From assembly GCA_041484195.1 (NCBI GenBank), contig JBGPHC010000029.1, forward strand, positions 1 to 56,219: a DNA stretch of 56,219 nucleotides, written 5' to 3'. Source of the stretch: PSRI01 sp041484195. Its GTDB lineage: Bacteria > Bacteroidota > Bacteroidia > Chitinophagales > Chitinophagaceae. Position numbers and translations under genes: made by a program. Below, piece after piece: positions 50,533 through 56,219 of the stretch. Positions within the stretch are counted from its first letter, which is position 1; every line of letters starts with the position of its first letter. Under the pieces are notes generated by a model that saw only the letters and a program-made list of their open reading frames with translations, was not told where the DNA came from and searched no databases.

Positions 50533-50548
50533 TCACACGATTGTGTGA
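50533..50548. promoter_or_regulatory. operator-like palindrome 1
   Basis: TCACACGATTGTGTGA has 6-bp perfect arms. If the -7 box at 50502-50509 is right, its centre falls near -41.5, the position of an activator touching the -33 region. Confidence 0.5.
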
Positions 50549-50594
50549 ATAATGGAGATGATACAGTCTCCTTAGGACGAATAAGGGATTTTCA

Positions 50595-50610
50595 TCACAT
50601 AGTTATGTGA
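50595..50610. promoter_or_regulatory. operator-like palindrome 2
   Basis: TCACATAGTTATGTGA has 7-bp perfect arms, 8 with the flanking A/T. It shares TCACA-N6-TGTGA with site 1, and the centres are 62 bp apart, close to six helical turns. Confidence 0.5.
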
Positions 50611-50738
50611 TACCGATAGAACACTGTCATATTATGAGTGCGTGGAATGGAAATGAGAGAAGAAATTTCAGCCTGAAGCCGGATTAGTAATGTAAGGCGA
50701 TGGGTTATTAGCGGGAAATTCTTAAATACCCGGATAGA

Positions 50739-51821
50739 TCAAAGGTATTTCTCGCCCTTATTTCTTTTTATTTCGATTACATATTCTTTAATGTCCTGTT
50801 CCTTGTCACGCCTGCAGATCAGCAGCACATCTTCTGTGTCCACTACAATAAATTCCTCGAGACCCTGTAATACTACAAGCCTCTCTGTCTCCACATGCAC
50901 CATATTCCTCTTTGCATCGATTACGGTAACATTATCGCCGGCAATAGCATTACCCAGGTTGTCTTTCTCCATATTTTCATAAGCAGAATTCCATGCGCCC
51001 AGGTCGCTCCAGCCAAAACTTGATGGAATCACATAGACGTTGTCGGCCTTTTCCATGATACCATAGTCAATGGAAATATTCGTACACAGTGGGTAAATTC
51101 TTTCGATCGCTTCTTTTTCTCCTTTTGTATTGAATGCGTGTTCCTCGGCCACAAACACTTCGTGCATTTCGGGCAGGTATTTCTCAAAAGCGCGAACAAT
51201 ATTCTTGACCTGCCACACAAAAATCCCTGCGTTCCATAGGAATTCCCCGCTGGCCAGGAATGTTTTTGCAATTTCAAGGCTGGGTTTTTCAGTGAAGGTT
51301 TTCACCTTGTAAACATTGTCGCTTGCGGCCTGCGGGTCAAACTGAATATATCCATAACCCGTGTTGGGATTGGTGGGTTTGATGCCGAGTGTGATCAGGG
51401 CATTGTGTTTGCTCACGAAATTCAGGGCTTCATAGCAAACTTTTTTGAAGGCGATGGTGTCGGTAATCAGGTGATCGGCAGGAGCACAAATCAGGCTTCC
51501 CTTGGGATTGATCCGGTCAAGTTTGTATGCGATATAAGCGATGCATGGCGCCGTATTCTTGCGGGAAGGTTCGCTCAAAATGTTTTCAGGAGACATATCT
51601 GGCAACTGTTCTTTCACGATCGGCACATATTCTTCGGAAGTAACGATGTAGATATTCTCGTTGGGAATGAATTCGGCAAAACGGTGATAGGTCTCCTGAA
51701 TCAGCGTTCTGCCGGTACCCAGGATGTCCAGGAATTGCTTGGGATAGTTAGTGCGGCTCATGGGCCAAAACCTACTTCCGATCCCTCCGGCCATGATAGC
51801 CACGAAATGATTTTTGTTCAT
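50739..51821 (-). CDS. manC: mannose-1-phosphate guanylyltransferase
   Basis: The 360-residue enzyme makes GDP-mannose from mannose-1-phosphate and GTP for surface glycans. The nucleotidyltransferase loop AGGIGSRFWPMSRTNYPKQF is at residues 11-30. Further signatures are CAPADHLI, GIKPTNPNTGYGYI, FTEKPS, NAGIFVW and GWSDLGAW. There is no C-terminal mannose-6-phosphate isomerase domain, so it is the short, single-function type. It lies 71 bp after kdsD on the same strand. Confidence 0.95.
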   Translation of the reverse strand: MNKNHFVAIMAGGIGSRFWPMSRTNYPKQFLDILGTGRTLIQETYHRFAEFIPNENIYIVTSEEYVPIVKEQLPDMSPENILSEPSRKNTAPCIAYIAYKLDRINPKGSLICAPADHLITDTIAFKKVCYEALNFVSKHNALITLGIKPTNPNTGYGYIQFDPQAASDNVYKVKTFTEKPSLEIAKTFLASGEFLWNAGIFVWQVKNIVRAFEKYLPEMHEVFVAEEHAFNTKGEKEAIERIYPLCTNISIDYGIMEKADNVYVIPSSFGWSDLGAWNSAYENMEKDNLGNAIAGDNVTVIDAKRNMVHVETERLVVLQGLEEFIVVDTEDVLLICRRDKEQDIKEYVIEIKRNKGEKYL

Positions 51822-51892
51822 TACCTTAAGTTGTTGGGTTGATAGTCCAGGTTCGGCGATGCAGAATCCTTACCAACTTTAAGAAGTATCAA

Positions 51893-52858
51893 CTAAATAA
51901 TTCCTTCTCTCACCAAATCATGTAAATGTATGATGCCGGCATAGTTACCCTGCTCGGTAACGATTAGCTGGCTGATATCGTTTTTTCGCATGAGGTCCAG
52001 GGCGCTCACGGCCAGTTGTTCCGCTTCCATAGTCTTCGGGTTATGGCTCATGATATCGCCGGCCTTTATTTTAGCCAGCGCTTCACCCTTTTCAAGCATA
52101 CGTCTCAGATCTCCATCGGTAACAATACCCACCAATTTCTTTTGCTCATCCAGGACCGCCGTGGCGCCTAACCTGTTTTTTGTGATGGCCACAATCACTT
52201 CGCGAAGACTGCTGTTCAGGCTTACCTGTGGTTTGGCATTCTTCATAAATAGATCGGCTACCCGCAGATATAGTTTTTTCCCCAGCATGCCACCCGGGTG
52301 AAATTTAGCGAAATCATCTGTGCTGAAGCCCTTCCATTCCATCAGGCATACGGCCAGCGCGTCACCCATTGCCAGTTGAGCGGTAGTACTACAGGTAGGC
52401 GCCAGGTTATTGGGGCAGGCCTCCTGGTCCACTGTGGTATTCAGGATAAAATCAGCCTGCCTGGATAAATATGAATCCAGGTTTCCGGTCATGGCGATCA
52501 GCTTATTCCCAAAATTTTTGATCAAGGGAACGAGTACTTTAATTTCGGGGCTCTCGCCGCTCTTGCTGATCACCATTACAATATCATCCTGCTGTATCAT
52601 GCCGAGGTCGCCATGAATGGCATCAGCCGCGTGCATGAAGCTGGCGGCTGTGCCGGTAGAATTGAGCGTGGCAACTATTTTCTGGCCGATCAAGGCACTT
52701 TTCCCAATTCCACTCACGACCAGCCTTCCAGTACAGTCTGCTATGGCCAAGACGGCTTGCTCAAATTGATTATCAATGTATTGCAACAGACCCCGCAGGG
52801 ACTCTGCCTCCTGTTGGATGCTGCGCTTCGCGATCGCCTGAATGTCTTTTTCTGCCAT
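51893..52858 (-). CDS. kdsD: arabinose-5-phosphate isomerase (KpsF/GutQ/KdsD family)
   Basis: The enzyme interconverts ribulose-5-phosphate and arabinose-5-phosphate, the first step to Kdo of lipopolysaccharide. The 321-residue protein has an N-terminal SIS domain (about 35-175: VVSGIGKSALIGQKI, SKSGESPE, AGC-like PTCSTTAQLAMGDALA) and two CBS domains (about 200-320). ATG 52858 is chosen because it gives the family start MAEKDIQAIAKRSI and lies 12 bp after a strong promoter. The frame upstream would overlap that promoter. Confidence 0.92.
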   Translation of the reverse strand: MAEKDIQAIAKRSIQQEAESLRGLLQYIDNQFEQAVLAIADCTGRLVVSGIGKSALIGQKIVATLNSTGTAASFMHAADAIHGDLGMIQQDDIVMVISKSGESPEIKVLVPLIKNFGNKLIAMTGNLDSYLSRQADFILNTTVDQEACPNNLAPTCSTTAQLAMGDALAVCLMEWKGFSTDDFAKFHPGGMLGKKLYLRVADLFMKNAKPQVSLNSSLREVIVAITKNRLGATAVLDEQKKLVGIVTDGDLRRMLEKGEALAKIKAGDIMSHNPKTMEAEQLAVSALDLMRKNDISQLIVTEQGNYAGIIHLHDLVREGII

Positions 52859-52870
52859 ATTAGTGCCGTG

Positions 52871-52902
52871 CAAACCTAAATGAAAAATGCTGGTTTTGCA
52901 AA
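52871..52902 (-). promoter_or_regulatory. kdsD promoter
   Basis: On the minus strand, TTTG (52899-52902), a 20-nt spacer and TAGGTTTG (52871-52878) match the Bacteroidota TTTG-N19/20-TAnnTTTG promoter without mismatch. It is the best promoter in the window and fixes the kdsD start. Confidence 0.75.
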
Positions 52903-53169
52903 ACAGCAGGGCTGCCAATCTTGCTAACGAGGGAAGATCATTTATCCACATAGATGGTTTCTGCTTTCAAAAACCGGCCTATTTGTCTTATCTTATAAAA
53001 TTGAGGGATGATTCCAGGAAGTTAAGGCTCTGATTAACAATTTTAGTGCAGCGAATATCCGGGAAAGGGAATTTTGTGACTGGGGATTAGATTTTTTCAT
53101 AGCCATACAATGACCAGCCGGATTGCGCCCTGTGCAAATCAACATGCAAACAATTAACAAGCCTTAAAC
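52903..53169. other. divergent gap between kdsD and recQ
   Basis: No gene, hairpin with T-run or repeat is evident in this stretch between the two divergent promoters. The upstream open frames on both sides enter it but carry no protein-like sequence. Confidence 0.5.
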
Positions 53170-53200
53170 TTCGCCAAAAGGCCTTATTTTGTTAACTTCG
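53170..53200 (+). promoter_or_regulatory. candidate recQ promoter
   Basis: TTCG (53170-53173), a 19-nt spacer and TAACTTCG (53193-53200) fit the TTTG-N19-TAnnTTTG form with one T-to-C change in each box. It leaves a leader of about 130 nt before ATG 53334. Confidence 0.45.
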
Positions 53201-53333
53201 TGCCCCTTTGACAATTGCCGGCTCTGACCATGAGACCATTCCAGGCTTGGGAGCAGTCATCCCAAATTCAACACGGCGTCTTGCCTGCCCACGAACCAAC
53301 CTAGATTTCAAGTGCGAAGGAAAACAGATAGAT

Positions 53334-55637
53334 ATGTCTACAGCTACAAAAAAAACCGGTCAAAAAAATAAGACTGAAGAAAAAATCAAATCTAACGGCA
53401 ACGGCAAACTGAAAACTGCTGCTCGCAATGGAAATGGAAAAAATAAGATTGACCTCCATGCAAAACTGAAGGAATATTTTGGATTTGATTCCTTCAAGGG
53501 CAACCAGGAACCCATTATCGAGAACCTGCTGGCAGGTAATGATACTTTTGTTATTAAACCGACCGGCGGCGGCAAGAGCTTATGTTACCAGCTCCCGGCC
53601 CTAATGAGCGAAGGCGTTGCCATCATCGTATCTCCGCTCATCGCACTGATGAAAAACCAGGTTGACCTGGTGCGCGGATATAGCAGTAAGGATGAAGTGG
53701 CCCATTTTCTGAATTCCACGCTCAATAAGAAGGAGATTAAAGAAGTGCATGATGACCTGCTGAATGGTCATACCAAGATGTTGTATGTGGCGCCGGAAAC
53801 CCTCACCAAGCAGGAAAACCTCGAATTTTTCAGCGACCTTAAAATATCTTTTTTCGCGGTGGATGAAGCCCATTGTATTTCAGAATGGGGACATGATTTC
53901 CGTCCGGAATACCGCCGTTTGCGGGAGATGATGGATCAGATCAATCCTGGTATCCCTGTAATTGCTTTGACCGCCACGGCTACTCCCAAGGTGCAGAGTG
54001 ATATTCTGAAAAACCTGGGGCTCAGAAATCCCAAGATATTCATCTCTTCATTCAACCGTCCCAATCTCTACTATGAGATACAGCCCAAGGTCAAGAAAGA
54101 TGACACCATCAAGGCCATCGTTCGATTTATTGTGCAGATGAAAGGCAAGAGCGGCATCATTTACACACTCAACCGTAAGACTACAGAAGAATTAGCCGAC
54201 GTGTTGATCGCCAATGGAATCAAGGCCGTGGCCTACCATGCAGGGTTTGATGGAAAATTGAGGGCGGAAAAGCAGGACCTTTTTCTGAATGAGGACGTGC
54301 AGGTGATCGTGGCGACCATTGCCTTCGGGATGGGTATTGACAAGCCCGATATTCGATTCGTAATCCATTTCAATATCCCTAAATCCATTGAAAATTATTA
54401 TCAGGAAACCGGCAGGGCCGGCAGGGATGGACTGGAAGGGAAATGCCTGTTGTTTTATTCACATAAAGATGTTGCAAAGCTCGAACACCTGATGCGCGAC
54501 AAGCCATTGAGTGAGCGGGAAATTGGCGCACAGCTCATCCATGAAATGGTGGCCTATGCGGAAAGTGGCGTCTGTAGGCGCAAGGCGCTGATCAGCTATT
54601 TTGGGGAAGAGTACACGAAGGAGAATTGTGGGAATTGCGACAATTGTGTCAATCCCAAAGAAAGGGTAGAAGCCAGGGATGAAGCGGTTAAGGTATTGAA
54701 AGTGATACGGGCTCTTGACGAGCGCTTCACGACTACATATGTGGTTCCTGTACTCACCGGGAGGCGCACACCGCAGATCAATATGTACCGGCATAATACG
54801 CTGCCCGAATTTGGCATGGGAAATGAGCAGGTGGACTATTTCTGGAATTCCCTGATACGGCAGATGTTGCTGGAGGGGTTAATTCAGAAAGATATCGAGG
54901 AATACGGAATATTGAAATTCACGGCCAAGGGTGAGAAATTCCTGAAGAAGCCCACTTCTTTCAAGATTGTGCTGAACAATATGTTTGAAGAGGCGAATGA
55001 AGATGATGAAGATGCGGCCGGAGACGGAGAAGGCGCCGCGGTAACCGATGAGAGGCTGTTTGAGATGCTGAAGGAATTGCGGCAGAAAGAAGCTAAGAAA
55101 AGAGGATTGCCTCCTTTTGTGATTTTCCTGGAAAATTCCCTGCAGGATATGGCTACACTCTATCCTATAACGGTGGCCGACCTGGACAAATGCCAGGGAG
55201 TGAGCAAGGGAAAGGCTATACGTTATGGCAAGCCCTTCGTGGAAATTATCGCGCGTTATGTGGAAGAAAACAATATTGAAAGGCCCGATGATTTCGTGAT
55301 GAAGAGTGTGGTGAACAAGAGCGGTCTGAAAGTGTATATCATCCAGCAGACCGATAAAAGAATTCCCCTCGATACCATTGCCAGGAATAAGGACCTCCGG
55401 TTGGACAACCTGCTTGAAGAAATGGAAACCATTGCTGCGAGCGGAACCAAGCTCAATCTTGATTATGCCATTGATGAGATGGTGGATGAATATGAACAGG
55501 ATGAGATACTCAACTATTTCAAGAGTTGTGAGACTTCCTCACTTCAGGTGGCGCAGCAGGAGCTCAGCGAAAGCAATTTCACCTGGGAGCAATTGAAGAT
55601 AATGCGGATCAAGTTCCTAAGCTTATATGGCATGTGA
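53334..55637 (+). CDS. recQ: ATP-dependent DNA helicase RecQ
   Basis: RecQ (767 residues) unwinds forks and recombination intermediates. The frame is open further upstream, but MSTATKKTG at 53334 begins a basic, disordered N-terminal tail (about 1-40) ahead of the helicase. Motif I is PTGGGKSLCYQLPA, motif II is VDEAHCISEWGHDF (DEAH), motif III is ALTATATPKV and motif VI is YYQETGRAGRDG. The zinc-binding RQC Cys are in VCRRKAL and ENCGNCDNC. Winged-helix and HRDC regions follow (VIFLENSLQDMATLYPI). The C-terminus is extended by about 120 residues compared with the shortest RecQ proteins. Confidence 0.95.
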   Translation: MSTATKKTGQKNKTEEKIKSNGNGKLKTAARNGNGKNKIDLHAKLKEYFGFDSFKGNQEPIIENLLAGNDTFVIKPTGGGKSLCYQLPALMSEGVAIIVSPLIALMKNQVDLVRGYSSKDEVAHFLNSTLNKKEIKEVHDDLLNGHTKMLYVAPETLTKQENLEFFSDLKISFFAVDEAHCISEWGHDFRPEYRRLREMMDQINPGIPVIALTATATPKVQSDILKNLGLRNPKIFISSFNRPNLYYEIQPKVKKDDTIKAIVRFIVQMKGKSGIIYTLNRKTTEELADVLIANGIKAVAYHAGFDGKLRAEKQDLFLNEDVQVIVATIAFGMGIDKPDIRFVIHFNIPKSIENYYQETGRAGRDGLEGKCLLFYSHKDVAKLEHLMRDKPLSEREIGAQLIHEMVAYAESGVCRRKALISYFGEEYTKENCGNCDNCVNPKERVEARDEAVKVLKVIRALDERFTTTYVVPVLTGRRTPQINMYRHNTLPEFGMGNEQVDYFWNSLIRQMLLEGLIQKDIEEYGILKFTAKGEKFLKKPTSFKIVLNNMFEEANEDDEDAAGDGEGAAVTDERLFEMLKELRQKEAKKRGLPPFVIFLENSLQDMATLYPITVADLDKCQGVSKGKAIRYGKPFVEIIARYVEENNIERPDDFVMKSVVNKSGLKVYIIQQTDKRIPLDTIARNKDLRLDNLLEEMETIAASGTKLNLDYAIDEMVDEYEQDEILNYFKSCETSSLQVAQQELSESNFTWEQLKIMRIKFLSLYGM

Positions 55638-55866
55638 GGAATTAGAAATTCAGGTGAATGAATTGATGAAGAATTTGGAGATGGCGTTCAAATTCCGGCA
55701 TCGATAGCTTCTCTTTCTCATGTGGTCGACATGCACCTTGGTAAGTCCGTCTCCCCCGGACGATTTCTATCTCTTAAAGATCCCCGATTCTTAGAATTCC
55801 TTTCAAAAAGCCATGGATTCAGTGGCCTTATTTTGCCGGTTTTTTTCATGATTTTGCCTGAAACCC
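55638..55866. other. gap between recQ and the repeat array
   Basis: No open frame or clear terminator is visible. It is T-rich towards the -7 box at 55867. Confidence 0.4.
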
Positions 55867-55874
55867 CTATTTTT
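55867..55874 (+). promoter_or_regulatory. -7 box ahead of the tRNA-like repeat array
   Basis: TATTTTTG matches TAnnTTTG exactly and is followed by GCCGTCCC. The minus-strand promoter of the tRNA-Asn pair (389-396) is followed by GCCATCCC, so both look like tRNA promoters of one type. Confidence 0.45.
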
Positions 55875-55882
55875 GCCGTCCC

Positions 55883-56219
55883 GCTGTAGAAAATCAAGGC
55901 GAGGAAGGAGCATTAGATTTTCAAGGTCCGCCAGTTGGCGGATAGAGCAGATGCGGTAAATAGAGCGGACAAATTATATGGTGCTGTAGCTCAGTTGGCC
56001 GTGGAAAATCAAGGCGAGGCACGAGCATTAGATTTTCAAGGTCCGCCAGTTGGCGGATAGAGCAGATGCGGTAAATAGAGCGGACAAATTATATGGTGCG
56101 GTAGCTCAGTTGGCCGTGGAAAATCAAGGCGAGGCACGAGCATTAGATTTTCAAGGTCCGCCAGTTGGCGGATAGAGCAGATGCGGTAAATAGAGCGGAC
56201 AAATTATATGGTGCGGTAG
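55883..56219 (+). repeat. 115-bp tandem repeat array with tRNA 5' halves, cut by the window edge
   Basis: Units begin at 55980, 56095 and 56210 (period 115 bp), preceded by a partial unit from about 55883. Units at 55980 and 56095 are nearly identical (ggtgctg versus ggtgcgg). Each carries a tRNA 5' half GGTGCGGTAGCTCAGTTGG, an inverted repeat GAAAATC...GATTTTC, the palindrome CCGCCAGTTGGCGG and a segment ATAGAGCAGATGCGGTAAA. No T-arm (GGTTCRANNCC) appears, so none of the units is a complete tRNA. The array continues past the window. Confidence 0.8.

Noticed and set aside
50533..50610. The two palindromes as classical CRP sites
   Set aside because: CRP needs TGTGA-N6-TCACA; here the halves are in the opposite order, so CRP specificity cannot be claimed.
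52859..52951. N-terminal extension of kdsD
   Set aside because: It covers the promoter at 52871-52902, so the ATG at 52858 is preferred.
53208..53333. N-terminal extension of recQ
   Set aside because: The frame is open but the residues are unlike RecQ, and the candidate promoter ends at 53200 so this part is leader.
55980..55998. A functional tRNA gene at the start of each array unit
   Set aside because: Only the 5' half and D-arm are present; no T-arm or matching 3' acceptor strand occurs within a unit.
55980..56219. The tandem array as a CRISPR array
   Set aside because: The whole 115-bp unit is repeated without variable spacers, and the units carry tRNA heads rather than a short CRISPR repeat.

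Overview
The window reads as chromosomal DNA of a Bacteroidota bacterium, most likely a Chitinophagaceae relative. The evidence is a SusC/SusD pair behind an ECF sigma / FecR anti-sigma switch, lipoproteins of Bacteroidota type, several promoters of the form TTTG-N19/20-TAnnTTTG, almost no Shine-Dalgarno sequences, and a pair of GH144-type enzymes whose founding member comes from Chitinophaga pinensis. No phage, plasmid or CRISPR structure is visible.

Layout. 1-432: left edge with an intact tRNA-Asn(GTT), its terminator, and a second tRNA-Asn remnant broken by two palindromic inserts. 433-2840 (minus): Rieske protein and HflX GTPase overlapping by ATGA, then an outer-membrane barrel protein. 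3116-3189: tRNA with CAT anticodon. 3348-17809 (plus): a complete polysaccharide utilisation locus. It has an ECF sigma factor, a FecR anti-sigma, SusC with an STN signalling domain, SusD and a LamG lipoprotein. An IS200-type insertion follows, then two GH144 enzymes, an SGNH esterase and a GH3 beta-glucosidase. The enzyme set points to beta-1,2-glucan. 18158-29386: recA, methylglyoxal synthase, a GNAT enzyme, three exported hydrolases (amidase, M28 carboxypeptidase, P1 peptidase), uvrB, a ParA-like ATPase and an odd esterase. 29412-34986: polA and a large secreted repeat protein. 35137-40223: a sterol desaturase-type hydroxylase, a minus-strand group (M1 peptidase, PI-PLC-like protein, PIG-L deacetylase) and an OmpA lipoprotein. 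40336-44917: a FabH-like synthase, a DEAD RNA helicase, a methyltransferase and an old yellow enzyme. 45081-49647: a 51-residue basic protein, a helical protein of unknown function and a PcrA/UvrD helicase. 49850-52858 (minus): an unknown exported protein behind two operator-like palindromes, then manC and kdsD for cell-surface sugars. 53334-55637: recQ. The right edge runs into a 115-bp tandem array carrying tRNA 5' halves.

How the genes work together. In the glucan locus, the sigma/anti-sigma pair probably senses substrate through the STN domain of SusC. The surface GH144 lipoprotein and SusD/LamG proteins would capture and cut glucan, the periplasmic GH144 and GH3 would reduce it to glucose, and the SGNH enzyme may strip acyl substituents. 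Five DNA repair or recombination genes (recA, uvrB, polA, pcrA, recQ) lie on the same strand within about 37 kb. The items most worth following up are the damaged tRNA copies at both edges, the inverted repeat inside the recA promoter, and the two TCACA-N6-TGTGA palindromes upstream of the unknown gene at 49850.
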